Assembly: GCA_033032865.1 (NCBI GenBank)
Contig: JAWHQI010000009.1
Location: 15,097,001 to 15,161,000 of the forward strand
Source of the DNA: Dactylorhiza incarnata
Lineage: Eukaryota; Streptophyta; Magnoliopsida; Asparagales; Orchidaceae
DNA length: 64,000 nucleotides
Direction: 5' to 3'
Position 1 is the first letter of the stretch; every line of letters begins with the position of its first letter. The notes beneath the pieces were generated by a model. It worked only from the letters and a program-made list of their open reading frames with translations, was not told where the DNA came from and made no database searches. Made by a program: the position numbers and the translations under genes. Shown here in pieces: positions 29,958-40,941 of this stretch.

Positions 29958-31221
29958 TTAAGCTAGTGATACATGTTCTTCATTCTCATCTTGTATACAA
30001 ATTGTTTGAAATACTGGGCTACTCAAATCCATTGTTAAGCGCGTTTTCAATCTGACATCCAATATTCATATAAGGTGTACTGATTTGCCATCCAACTTAT
30101 CTTCATTGAAATGTTTGCTTATCTCTGTATATTGTTTGATCATGATGCATTGAGCTATGGGCTAGTTGATTGCAAATTTTTTTGGTTATGTTATACTATT
30201 ATTGGTTTGCCCCATTAGGTCATCTTCTAGAATGTTCTCAACCTCAGTAGCTCAAACATTCCTTGAGCCATTGCTTGAAACTCTATAAGAAAGGTATAAT
30301 ACCTAGAAGTCAATCTTTTGTTAATTATTGATCTAAGCATAGTTAGCATCTGTGCATGTCTCAATTACTGGTCTCATCTTCATTTTGAACAAAATTTCTT
30401 TTCCTTGAGTCCATTTAATATATTGAAACAATCGAGTGACTACTTTAAAATGAACTTTTTTTGGATCGTGCATAAATTGACTAATCACTTTAGTAACATA
30501 GGTTATACCGAAGTGTAGATGAGACTTATCTGAGTTCCTTACTAGGTATTGATGTATCTCTCTATCTACAGTTATACCCTCCTTAGCCTCCTTGAGTTTA
30601 TGACTAAGATCTATCATTGTGCTTGTTGGTCTACATGCGAGCTTTCTTGTTTTTTAAGAAGTTTGAGGCGTATTCTTGAGTGTGCAACTTCAATCTCTAG
30701 GAAGTACTTCATCTTTCGCATTTTTTTAAATTTTAATCTTTGGTTATGAGTGTGTTCTTTTCAATATTTCAATATATGATGGTCTTATGCACATATTCCA
30801 GAAGAACTGTAATTCTCACTGAATTTGAATGCTTAGCAAATAAAGTATGGTCTCCTTGACTTCGTTTATATCTTATATTTATCAATACTTTGGCAAATCT
30901 CATAAACCAAGTTCTTGGTGACAATTTAAGTTCATACAAGGCTTTCTTAAACTTGCACATTTGATTAATGTTTAGGTTGCTTCTGAATTCAATTGAATTT
31001 TCTATATAAATTTCTTCTTAATGATTTTCATGTAAGAAGATTTTCTTAACTTAATAATTGCAAATCCCACTCTTAGTTTGTCGCTAATGATAACAAAACA
31101 TTGTCACGGTTCATCTTGGCAATTGGAGCAAAATGTCTCACGATGATCTACTTCAGAAGCCTCAGTGTGCCCTTTAACTACCAACCTTGCTTTCTTACCT
31201 CTTTGTATGCTCGTATGTTCT
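29958..31221 (-). pseudogene. Copia D relic: reverse transcriptase and RNase H
   Basis: A polypurine tract (CTTAAGGGAGAG on the minus strand) near 29960 is followed upstream by decayed RNase H. 30333-30617 has RT C-terminal words (SHLHFGITYVTKVISQFM, VTRLFQYIKWTQGKEILF). 30769-30960 has CKFKKALYELKLSPRTWF, and LLEYV in place of LLLYVDD. 31104-31307 has KKARLVVKGHTEASEVDHRETF. The element is cut by copia E at 31221. Confidence 0.78.
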
Positions 31222-31370
31222 TGTAGAAAAATACGAAAATGAGAAAATAAAATAAATTTTATTAATTTCTCACTCAATGTCATATCTAGATACACGTATT
31301 TGCACATTTATAGGAAGAGAGAAATACACCATACTCTCATTCTAAGGTGTGACACTAAAGCTTAAGGAGG
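31222..31370 (-). repeat. Copia E 3' LTR, first piece
   Basis: Matches 41694-41850 nearly base for base (aaatacgaaaatgagaaa, tttataggaagagagaaata). Ends in the TSD ggagg (31366-31370), where the gypsy LTR starts. Confidence 0.88.
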
Positions 31371-32914
31371 TGTTGAAACCGATTTCTCGGTCTCTGTGGA
31401 GGTCGGGGCCCCCAACAAGTTGAGGGGTGGCCAACTCTTACTCCCCCCAAGGGAGAGCTCTAGGTTGAAGGTGTTGGAACTACGAACTGGACCAAGGGCT
31501 CGGCGAGGAGGTCTCACCACATACCCGGAAGATCTTTAGAGCGCTTCCCCTCCCAAGCCAATGCCGGGCTTGGGCACCACTGGAGGCTCTCCTCGCACAC
31601 TAGAGAGAGAAAATGGGGAGAGAGAGAGAGGGAGAGTTAGCCTAGAACAAGCTTGCCCCCAAATGGTGCCCCCTTGGTCCTATTTATAGGATTTCTGGAT
31701 TTGGGCTGTAAATAACCAAACTCTGGCCTATCAGATTACCAAAATACCCTCGGATTTGGCTGCGGATAGCCAAATCCCGCTGTTCTGCAGCGCTAAATGC
31801 AGGCCAAACCCTCCCCCCAGAACTGGGCGAGAGGGGGTACCACGCGGTGCTCGGCGAGCCCACTAACTGGGTGGAGCGAGACCCAGGGTTCCCTTTGCTG
31901 GTCTCGCCCCCTGCTAGGAATGGGGGCGAGAGGGGTGTCGGCCCCCGCCTCCTCTCGCCCCTGCTGGGAATGGGGGCGAGAGGGGGGTCGGCCCCCGCCT
32001 CCTCTCGCCCCTGCTGGGAATGGGGGCGAGTGGGGGGTCGGCCCCCGCCTCCTCTCGCCCCTGCTTGGAATGGGGGCGAGAGGGGGGTCGCCCCCCGCCT
32101 CCTCTCGCCCCTGCTAGGAATGGGGGCGAGAGGGGGGTCGGCCCCCTCCCCCTCTCGCCCCTGCTAGGAATGGGGGCGAGAGGGGGGTCGGCCCCCTCCC
32201 CCTCTCGCCCCTGCTGGGAATGGGGGCGAGAGGGGGGACGGCCCCCGCCTCCTCTCGCCCCTGCTGGGAATGGGGGCAAGTGGGGGGTCGGCCCCGCCTC
32301 CTCTCGCCCCTGCTTGGAATGGGGGCGAGAGGGGGGTCGGCCCCCGCCTCCTCTCGCCCCTGCTAGGAATGGGGGCGAGAGGGGGGTCGGCCCCCGCCCC
32401 CTCTCGCCCCTGCTGGGAATGGGGGCGAGAGGGGGGTCGGCCCCCGCCTCCTCTCGCCCCTGCTAGGAATGGGGGCGAGTGGGGGGTCGGCCCCCGCCTC
32501 CTCTCACCCCTGCTGGGATGGGGGCGAGAGGGGGGTCGGCCCCCGCCTCCTCTCGCCCCTGCAAGGAATGGGGGCGAGGGGGGGGGGGGGGGGGGGGGGG
32601 GGGGCGGCCCCCGCCTCCTCTCGCTCCTGCTGGGAATGGGGGCGAGAGGGGGGTCGGCCCCCGCCTCCTCTCGCCCCTGCTAGGAATGTGGGCGAGGGGG
32701 GGTCGGCCCCCGCCTCCTCTCGCCTTTGCTGGGAATGGGGGCGAGAGGGGGGTCGGCCCCCGTCTCCTCTCGCCCCCTTTGTTTGGAAGGGCGAGCGGGA
32801 GGCTCCCGCCTCCACCGCTTGCCTCCTATCTTCCTGCCCTGGAACATACTGAAAAATAATGTGACAAAATATCCCTTGCCTCTAGGACATACTCGGCGAA
32901 TACAGGGTTGTACA
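31371..32914 (-). repeat. Gypsy 2 left (3') LTR with 50 bp tandem array
   Basis: 1544 bp. About 17 copies of a 50 bp unit (tgggggcgagaggggggtcg...) fill 31900-32790. The long plus- and minus-strand Gly/Pro/Arg ORFs in this region are reading-frame artefacts of the array. A 27 bp pure G-run interrupts the array at 32578-32604. Confidence 0.93.
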
Positions 32915-33120
32915 CAATCCCCGCTCTTTTCGAGCGAGGTACACGCTCGGAAAGAAATGTCCAACCATGCATATTCGACTAGTGTCGCCGGGAATCCGGC
33001 TAACGGTGCTACCTCGGAAAAAACATATAGCCTCCCCGAGAGTTCCTCCACCCTGTCGGCTAGCGAGAGTCTGGCTAGCGGAGCCACCTCGGGGGAAAAA
33101 TTTACTTTGACAATCTCCGG
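32915..33120 (-). other. Gypsy 2 internal, left end
   Basis: Unique sequence with diverged versions of the 86 bp unit (gctagcgagagtctggctag). On the minus strand it leads to the 3' LTR. No ORF with similarity. Confidence 0.5.
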
Positions 33121-34330
33121 CGACCGAGCGGTTCCCGCCCCTGCCAGCTAGGTGAGAGTCTGGTCAGCGGGCCAGCATCGGGACTAAGTACCTTGAGCAA
33201 CGTCCGGCCACCGAGCGGTTCCCGACCCTGCCAGCTAGGTGGGAGCCTGGTTAGCGGGCCAACATCGGGGCTAAGTACCTTTGAAACATCCGGCCACCGA
33301 GCTGTTCCCGGCCCTGCCAGCTAGGTGGGAGCCTGGTCAGCGGTCCAGCATCGGGGCTAAGTACCTTTGAAACATCCGGCCACCGAGCGATTCCCGACCC
33401 TGCCAGCTAGGTGGGAGCCTGGTCAGCGGGCCAGCATCGGGGCTAAGTACCTTTGAAACATCCGGCCACCGAGCGGATCCCGGCCCTACCAGCTAGGTGG
33501 GAGCCTGGTCAGCGGGCCAGCATCGGGGTTAAGTATCTTTGAAACATCCGGCCACCGAGCGGTTCCCGGCCCTGCCAGCTAGGTGAGAGCCTGGTCAGTG
33601 GGCCAGCGTCGGGGCTAAGTACCTTTGAAACATCCGGCCACCGAGTGGTTCTCGGCCCTGCCAGCTAGGTGGGAGCCTGGTCAGCGGGCCAGCATCGGGG
33701 CTAAGTACCTTGAGCAACGTCCGGCCACCGAGCGGTTCCCGGCCCTGTCAGCTAGGTGGGAGCCTGGTCAGCGGGCCAGCATCGGGGCTAAGTACCTTTG
33801 AAACATCCGACCACTGAGCGGTTCCCGGCCCTGCCAGCTAGGTGGGAGCCTGGTCAGCGGGCCAGCATCGGGGCTAAGTACCTTGAGCAACGTCCGACCA
33901 CCGAGCGGTTCCCGGCCCTGCCAGCTAGGTGGGAGCCTGGTCAGCGGGCCAGCATCGGGGCTAAGTACCTTTGAAACATCCGGCCACCGAGCGGTTCCCG
34001 GCCCTGCCAGCTAGGTGGGAGCCTGGTCAGCGGGCCAGCATCGTGGCTAAGTACCTTTGAAACATCCGGCCACCGAGCGGTTCCCGGCCCTGCCAGCTAG
34101 GTGGGAGCCTGGTCAGCGGGCCAGCATCCGGGCTAAGTACCTTTGAAACATCCGGCCACCGAGCGGTTCCCGGCCCTGCCAGCTAGGTGGGAGCCTGGTC
34201 AGCGGGCCTGTATCGGGGCTAAGTACCTTTGAAACATCCGGCCACCGAGCGGTTCCCGGCCCTGCCAGCTAGGTGGGAGCCTGGTCAGCGGGCCAGCATC
34301 AAGGCTAAGTACCTTTGAAAAACTTTCATA
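33121..34330. repeat. 86 bp tandem array inside gypsy 2
   Basis: About 14 head-to-tail units of 86 bp (ctaagtacctttgaaacatc...ggccagcatcgggg). For example, consecutive starts are at 33271 and 33357. Two unit types alternate irregularly: ctttgaaacatccgg (majority) and cttgagcaacgtccg (three copies, near 33185, 33710 and 33885). No ORF runs through it. It fills the place of pol. Confidence 0.92.
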
Positions 34331-34468
34331 ACTTTGATTGTCATATTACATGTAAGAAAAACTAAGTCTGAAAGTAAACCATCATACCACATGGGTTTAA
34401 AGAAAAAGCTAAGTAGTAAAAAAAAACTAAAACCTGGTCTCCTACTCCCAAGTCTTGTCTTCCTCGAC

Positions 34469-35768
34469 CTATTCTGGTTGTTGTTGTTGTTTCCTCGGAC
34501 CCCTCGCCTCCCTTAATTCCAAGAACTCAGGGCAGGCGGACGTCGCGTGACCCTCCTCATCGTGGAAGTCGCAGTAAGGTAACTCGACCATATCCCTTCT
34601 TTTTCCTCTTCTTTCTGCTTTCCTGGCTCTCCTCCTTCTCCCCCAACCGATTGTCATGGTTTGCTGAGGTGGTGGAGATGGTGCCTTCGGTCCCTGCCTC
34701 CACCTGGGAGGTCGGACTCTTCTTCCTGGAAGTTGTCTTCCTCTTGGTCGAACTTCCTCTTGGGGGCCCCTACCCTTCCCCCTGCTGCCTTGCCTCCGGC
34801 TCACTCAGCTTGGCCAACCTTCTCGCGAACTCCGGGTTGGCCTCCTCACTCTCAACTTCTTCTGTCACCCTTTCCATCAACTCCTCAAAGGACAAAGGAG
34901 TTCTCCTCTTGAGGTCCATCTTGAAGAAGCCCTCCCGCAGTCCCAACGTAAAGGCAAGCTTGAGGGTGTACTCGGGCACCTCTTGGACGAGGAGAACCTC
35001 CTCCCTGAACAGCTCCAGATAGTGAGCTAGCGACTCCCCTTGCTCTTGCTTGATTTGGAAAAGTGCTTCGGCATGTTTCTTCCTCTTCCTTGATGTCGAG
35101 AAGCGTAGCAGGAAGCCTTGACGCAAGTCTTCGAAGGCATAGATGGATCCCATAGGGAGCTGGTGGAACCAATCTTTAGCCCTCTCCTTCAGGGTTATTG
35201 CGAAGAGTCGACATTTGAAAGCGTCTGACATGGGCATGACGGAGACCATGTCCTCAAACCACTACAGGTGCAGGACTGGATCATTCCTGCCGGAGTAGTG
35301 GGACGTCTCCGCCACCCTGAACCCCTCTGGAACCGGGGCTGAGAGGATCTGCTCACAAAAAGGACTTCCCATGCTCGCCTCCCTTTGGGGCTGGGCGAGT
35401 GGGGGCCTGGCACCTCCCCACTCGCCCCCTTGGGGCTGGGCGAGTGGGGGCCTGGCGCCTCCTCACTCGCCCCCTTGGGGCTCGGCGAGTGGGGGTCTGG
35501 GACCTCCCCACTTGCCCCCTCCTGGCACCTCCTTCCCGGATGGCCGGCCGAGGGTGTTCTCGCCAACCTGCTGAGGCGAGGCCTCCGGACCACTTTCTCT
35601 CCTGCTTATCGAGGCGAAAGCTACCTGCAAGGTCTGCATGACCTCCCGCTTGAGATTTTCGAACATCTCCAACGTCACCCCAGCCACCGGGGGCTGCGAG
35701 TGACCTGGGTCGGATCTTCCACCACCTCCGTCCATGAGCTCATCTTGAGAGTTTCTTGAGTTGGTCAC
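34469..35768 (-). pseudogene. Gypsy 2 gag
   Basis: N-terminal frame 35463-35768 (MTNSRNSQDELMDGG, TLEMFENLKREVMQTLQ). A capsid-type core lies at 34770-35249: MSDAFKCRLFAITLKERAKDW, FEDLRQGFLLRFSTSRKRKK, QIKQEQGESLAHYLELFREE, LREGFFKMDLKRRTPLSFEEL. The C-terminal frame 34469-34804 contains the knuckle YCDFHDEEGHATSACPEF. Three frames are needed, so at least two frameshifts (around 35250-35460 and 34780) break it. 35195-35460 also holds a short repeated Pro-rich segment (GASGEVPGPHSPSPK). Gag would pack element RNA, relying on a related element for the enzymes. Confidence 0.85.
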
Positions 35769-35791
35769 ACTCCACGCTCACCGCACCATAA

Positions 35792-36973
35792 TGTTGAAAC
35801 CGATTTCTCGGTCTCTGTGGAGTTCGGGGCCCCCAACAAGTTGAGGGGTGACCAACTCTTACTCCCCCCAAGGGAGAGCTCTAGGTTGAAGGTGTTGGAA
35901 CTACGAACTGGACCAAGGGCTCGGCGAGGAGGTCCCACCACATACCCGGAAGATCTTCAGAGCGCTTCCCCTCCCAAGCCAATGTCGGGCTTGGGCACCA
36001 CTGGAGGCTCTCCTCACCCACTAGAGAGAGAAAATGGGGAGAGAGAGAGAGAGGGAGAGTTATCCTAGAAAAAGCTTGCCCCCAAATGGTGCCCCCTTGG
36101 TCCTATTTATAGGATTTCTAGATTTGGGCTGCAAATAACCAAACTCTGGCCTATCAGATTACCAAAATACCCTTCGATTTGGTTGCGGATAGCCAAATCC
36201 CGCTGTTCTGCAGCGCTAAACGCAGGCTAAACCCTCCCCCCGGAACTGGGCGAGAGGGGGTACCACGCGGGGCTCGGCGAGCCCACTAACTGGGTGGGGC
36301 GAGACCCAGGGTTCCCTCTGCTGGTCTCGCCCCCTGCTAGGAATGGGTCCGAGAGGGGGGTCGGCCCCCGCCTCCTCTCGCCCCTGCTGGGAATGGGGGC
36401 GAGAGGGGGGTCGGCCCCCGCCTCCTCTCGCCCCTGCTTGGAATGGGGGCGAGAGGGGGGTCGGCCCCCGCCTCCTCTCGCCCCTGCTAGGAATGGGGGC
36501 GAGAGGGGGGTCGGCCCCCACCTCCTCTCGCTCCTGCTGGGAATGGGGGCGAGAGGGGGGTCGGCCCCCGCCTCCACTCGCCCCTGCTAGGAATGGGGGC
36601 GAGAGGGGGGTCGGCCCCCGCCTCCTCTCGCCCCTGCTGGGAATGGGGGCGAGAGGGCGGTCGGCCCCCGCCTCCTCTCGCCCCTGCTAGGAATGGGGGC
36701 GAGAGGGGGGTCGGCCCCCGCCTCCTCTCGCCCCTGCTGGGAATGGGGGCGAGAGTGGGGTCGGCCCCCGCCTCCCCTCGCCCCTGCTGGGAATGGGGGC
36801 GAGAGGGGGGTCAGCCCCCGCCTCCTCTCGCCCCCTTTGTTTGGAAGGGCGAGCGGGAGGCTCCCGCCTCCACCGCTTGCCTCCTCTCTTCCTGTGCTGG
36901 AACATACTGAAAAATAATGTGACAAAAATATCTCTTTCCTCTAGGACATACTCGGCGAATACAGGGTTGTACA
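35792..36973 (-). repeat. Gypsy 2 right (5') LTR
   Basis: 1182 bp, aligned with 31371-32914 except that the 50 bp array (36330-36840) has about 10 copies instead of about 17. That accounts for nearly all of the length difference. It contains tcctatttataggat (TATA-like) and a GA-rich segment (36030-36060). Confidence 0.93.
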
Positions 36974-36978
36974 GGAGG

Positions 36979-37032
36979 GAAATGGGCTCTTGTTGGGCCT
37001 TGCAGTGGGATTTTATACGGATTTATTTAACA
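36979..37032 (-). repeat. Copia E 3' LTR, second piece
   Basis: Continues the LTR after the ggagg duplication and ends ttatttaaca next to the polypurine tract ctcccccgcaag. Confidence 0.75.
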
Positions 37033-38885
37033 CTCCCCCGCAAGATGGAGCATACAGATCGTAGGCACTAAGCTTGGACAAGAATTGATAATAGAGCAGT
37101 CGACGTAAGACCTTAGTAAGAATGTCAGTAATTTGCCCAGCAGCAAAAACATGTTTCAGCTTCAATTTCTTTAGTTGAACCTTCTCCTGAATGAAGTGAC
37201 AATCAACTTCGATGTGTTTGGTATGTTCATGGACTACAAGATTCTTGACAATATGGATAACAGCTTCACTATCGCAAAAGAGAGTATCTGGAGAGAAGAG
37301 TTTGACACCCAGATCACTCAGGAGGTTTTCCAACCATGTAAAATCTAATACTACATAGGCCATTGAACGATACTCAGCTTCGGTTGATGACCGTGCAACC
37401 ACAGATTGCTTCTTGCTGCGCCAGGGGATAAAGTGTTCACCGAAGTGTGTACAATATCCACTCGTTGAATGACGATCATCCAGATAGCCAGCGTAGTCAA
37501 CATCAGAGTAGGAAATAAGAGATAAGGAAGAAGAGGACTTGTATACAAGCCCTTGTTCAGGAGCACTCTTTAGATATCGGAGGATGCGCTCAACTGCTTG
37601 GAGGTGAGAAATCTATGGAGCATGCATGAATCGACTGACAACTCCGACAACAAAGGATATATCAAGTCTTGTAATTGTAAGATAAATCAACTTCCCTACA
37701 ATACGACGATAATACTCTTGGTTTGGAATAAGCAGGTCAGGAGGCTTGCATCCAGAGTAGCCAACATCATGAAGAAGGTCAAGACAGTACTTTCGTTGAG
37801 ATAGCACAAGGCCATCAGGATGCCGGGCTACCTTGAGACCAAGATAGTACCGAAGATTTCCCAGATCTTTAGTTTGGAAAGCAGAGACTAAATGCTGCTT
37901 GATCATGTGTATTCCTTTGAGATCATCACCCGTAATCAAAATATCATCATCATAAAACAAGAGAATTATTGTGCATGTCGGACGATGACGAGTGAATAGA
38001 GAGAAGTCGGGCGAGCTTCGGGTGAATCCAACCTCATGAACAACCCGCTAAACTTGTCAAACCATGCGCGAGGTGACTGTTTGAGACTATAAAGAGAATT
38101 TTTGAGGTGACATACCAGAGACTCCCCCGTGGTCTCAAACCCGAGAGATTGTTGCATGTAGACAGTCTCAACTAGATCGCATTGACAAAAGCATTCTTAA
38201 TGTCCAATTGATGCAATTGCCACTATCGATGAATAGCTAGGGAGATCAAGACACGAACATTATTTAATTTTGCGACTGGTGAGAAGGTCTCGTCATAATC
38301 AAGGCCGTGTTGCTGAGTAAACACACAGGACACAAGGCGAGCTTTTAGACGTTGAACCATCCCGTCCGGACCATGTTTAATGGAGAAGACCCACTTGCAT
38401 CTCACACAAGTCTGGCCAGGAGGAAGAGGGACAAGATCCCAAGTCTGATTTACCCAAAGAGCAGCCATTTCTTCATCCATGGCCGCCTGCCATTCCGGAT
38501 GCTGAAGAGCCTCTTGCAGATAGTTAGGGGGTGAAAAAAGACGACAAAGAAGTTGCAAATTTGTGAAGCACCAGAGATAGGCGGTACAAGGATACATAAT
38601 TGGCCAGGGGGTGAGCGGCAGACACTGGCGTCGGATCTTCAGGCCGCGCGATATCATTAGTAGAGGGAAACTATCGTAGAGCATCAGAACAAGTTTGGCG
38701 ACGAGTGTACATACGAAGAAGAGGTGGTTTGGAGGGTATGGTGTTTGGGGTTGGTAGGAGTGGTGGAAGTTGAGAATTAACAGGAACGGTAGGGCGTGGA
38801 AGAGTAGGAGGTGCTGGCCGTATGGAAAGAGTGAAAAGTTTAGTCTTCCAGGAAGGTCACATCCATAGATGCAACCACCTTGCAA
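37033..38885 (-). pseudogene. Copia E reverse transcriptase and RNase H
   Basis: 38223-38885 holds the RT N-terminus: LQEALQHPEWQAAMDEEMAAL, CKWVFSIKHGPDGMVQRLKARL, YDETFSPVAKL. 37966-38157 and 37613-37960 hold CHLKNSLYSLKQSPRAWF, then MFYDDDILITG (active site YDDD for YVDD), GNLRYYLGLKVARHP and LVLSQRKYCLDLL. 37351-37566 is a shifted RNase H start. 37013-37402 has ARSSTEAEYRSMAYV with the RNase H Glu, LFCDSEAVIHI, and EHTKHIEVDCHFIQEKV. At least four frameshifts or stops. Confidence 0.88.
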
Positions 38886-38914
38886 TTGACGGGAGAATAG
38901 CCGACATATCCTTT

Positions 38915-39460
38915 CTAAGTGCGAGAGTAACCTACGAACTTATATTTGGTAGCAATAGGTGCAAACTTGTCGGTGGAGGGACCAAGGTAGTGAACATAGC
39001 AGGTGCAGCCGAAGACGTGAGGCAAGACTGTAAATGGGGGTGTGGATGGAAAGAGAAGACTAAAGGGAGCCTCATCGTTGAGAATTGAGGAGGGCATGCG
39101 ATTGATGAGATAGCAAGCTGTAGAAACCGCAAAATGCCAATAAAGCTTGGGAACCTGCATTTGAAACATAAGTGAGCGAGCAACCTCAAGAAAGTGACGA
39201 TTCTTGTGCTCAGCGACACCATTTTGTTGAGGGTATAAGCGCATGAGGTTTGGTGGATGATCCCGAACTCTGTACAGAGGTTACTAAACGCATGAATTTT
39301 GTATTCACGCGCATTGTCAGTTCGAATTGTTTTAATTGAGCTAGAAAACTATGTACTAGCCTCAACAATAAAGGCACAAAACACGAGTTAGATCAGAACG
39401 ATCGTGAAGTACAATCATGTCATGCAAGAGTAACCATCAATAAATGTAAGAAAATAATGA
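38915..39460 (-). pseudogene. Copia E integrase remnant
   Basis: 38915-39244 contains QNGVAEHKNRHFLEVARSLM (catalytic Glu region, with EHKN for the usual ERKN) and the post-core VFGCTCYVHYLGPSTDKF. 39245-39460 carries fragments of the core with stops. Confidence 0.82.
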
Positions 39461-39515
39461 TAACCAAATACACTAGTCGTTTTGTAAGGGACCCAAATAT
39501 CAGAGTGCATTAAAT

Positions 39516-39781
39516 CTAAAGGAGCATTGTTCCGAGTACAATGAGGGAGAAAAGAAGAACGATGATGTTTGCCGAAGATATAAGATGCACAGGTAAAGTC
39601 AGTAAGGGATAGATCGGGAAAAGCTTTTTGAGAATTGGAAGAGGAGCATGCTCAAGACGCCAATGCCAATCAACAGAGGTAATGGAGGAGAGAACTGTGG
39701 GAGAAACGTCCAGAGTGTAGAGCCCGTTGGATAGTCGTCCTTTACCAATGATATTCTGCGTTCGTTGAGCCTGCACAACAA
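39516..39781 (-). pseudogene. Copia E GAG-pre-integrase
   Basis: QNIIGKGRLSNGLYTLDVSP followed by DWHWRLEHAPLPILKKLFP, the copia pre-integrase block with WHWRLEH in place of the usual WHxRLGH. Confidence 0.8.
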
Positions 39782-39989
39782 AAGAAGAAGAGGAGAAAGT
39801 TACAGAGCAGTCATGGTCTTGAGTAAGACGACTAACAAAAGAAGATTGAAAGGAGAGCTTGAAACATGAAGAACCGAGCGAAGGGAGATAAATGAAGTGA
39901 AGGTCACATTAGCAGAACCAAAAACAGGGGTGGTGTCACCATTGGCCACTGTGATAAACTTGGGGTGCGCAAAGGTCAAGTACTAAAGC

Positions 39990-40060
39990 GGTTCTGCGGA
40001 GTAATATGGTCTGTGGTACCGGAGTTCACAATCCAATTTGGACTATGAGAGAGACATGAG
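39990..40060 (-). pseudogene. Copia E protease active-site segment, catalytic Asp mutated
   Basis: Read on the minus strand the segment gives WIVNSGTTDHITPQNRF. The family motif is W-[IV]-[IV]-D-S-G-A-[TS]-D-H; the Asp is Asn here (codon AAC). The protease of this copy cannot be active by this motif. Confidence 0.8.
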
Positions 40061-40106
40061 ATACCTTCATTGTATATAGAAGCAATATAGCCAGAAGAAC
40101 AACTGA

Positions 40107-40941
40107 TTAACCCCTGGAGATGCTAGAGCTGGGTGCGCAAGGCGTCAGTGTCGGTGCGAGTGGTGGAAGATGCATCAACCGCAATGGAGACATGTTATGG
40201 CGGAGGTATACCATGCTTACGATAACATGTTGCCTCAAGATGACCATTCCAGCCACAATGAGTACACTTGGGACGAGTCCTGCTGTTGCGACCTCTACCC
40301 CGGGAGCCGGTGCGACCTCCACGAGCAGATGGAGTAGCGGGGTGAGATGTAGACGAGTGCTGGAGGAGAGCCGAAGAGAGTTCCAGGAGCATCTGGGGGT
40401 GGTGTTACCTTCAAAAGCATGGAGCAAACATCCGAGAGAGAGGGAATGGTGGAAGAAGAAAGGATCTGAGCCCGGACGTTGTGGAGATGAGGCGGAACAC
40501 GAGCCATCATCATGGCGATGCCAACAACTTCTTTTTGAGCACGTTGGGCAGCGAGATTGACTGTTGGAGGCTGATGTTGAATCTAGGCCTCAACTAGAGT
40601 TTTGGATTGCGCAACAAAGGAGGTTAAGTCTCCATCCACACCCGAGTCGAGAGATTTGAGGTCCGTGCGATGTCAAACATGTGTTGAAGGCTGTCCTTGT
40701 CGGAATAGAGGGAGTGCAGTTCATCCCACATTGCCTTTTCCGTCTCATGATACATGACCATACAATATGGTTCACTTTCCATAGAGTTTAGGATCCATGA
40801 TTGAACACGACCATCATCACGGAGCCATTCCTCGATGATCGTAGTAGGTGTGGCCTTAGAGAGATGTTGCATGAGGCCTTTGGTCTGAAGAACACGGCGG
40901 AAGAGGAGCTGTTGCACGAGCCGGAAGAGACGGAACATCAT
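40107..40941 (-). pseudogene. Copia E gag
   Basis: 40624-40941 starts MMFRLFRLVQQLLFRRVLQT and leads into WLRDDGRVQSWILNSMESE and YHETEKAMWDELHSLYSDKD. 40195-40392 contains the knuckle CTHCGWNGHLEATCYRKHG, CCHC complete, after a Gly/Arg-rich stretch. Intermediate frames at 40295-40513. Frameshifts between segments. Confidence 0.82.

Larger units (their letters stand above)
31371..36973 (-). mobile_element. Second gag-only gypsy element, with GC-rich repeat LTRs
   Basis: LTRs 31371-32914 and 35792-36973 begin tgttgaaaccgatttctc and end gggttgtaca. The TSD ggagg flanks both ends (31366-31370, 36974-36978). On the minus strand there is only a gag region (34469-35768) followed by an 86 bp tandem array. 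No protease, RT or integrase is detectable. The gag knuckle CDFHDEEGHATSAC is of the CxxHxxxGHxTxxC kind I associate with Tat/Retand-type gypsy elements. A possible primer site, TGGTGCGGTGAGCG, lies a few bases inside the right LTR; its tRNA is not identified. Confidence 0.88.

Noticed and set aside
31797..32859. Long Gly/Pro/Arg/Ser ORFs in the GC-rich LTR (and 36227-36925)
   Set aside because: Frame artefacts of the 50 bp array, present on both strands and in both LTRs.
34651..35759. Plus-strand ORFs opposite gypsy 2 gag
   Set aside because: Antisense shadows of gag; no start context, domain or splice sites.
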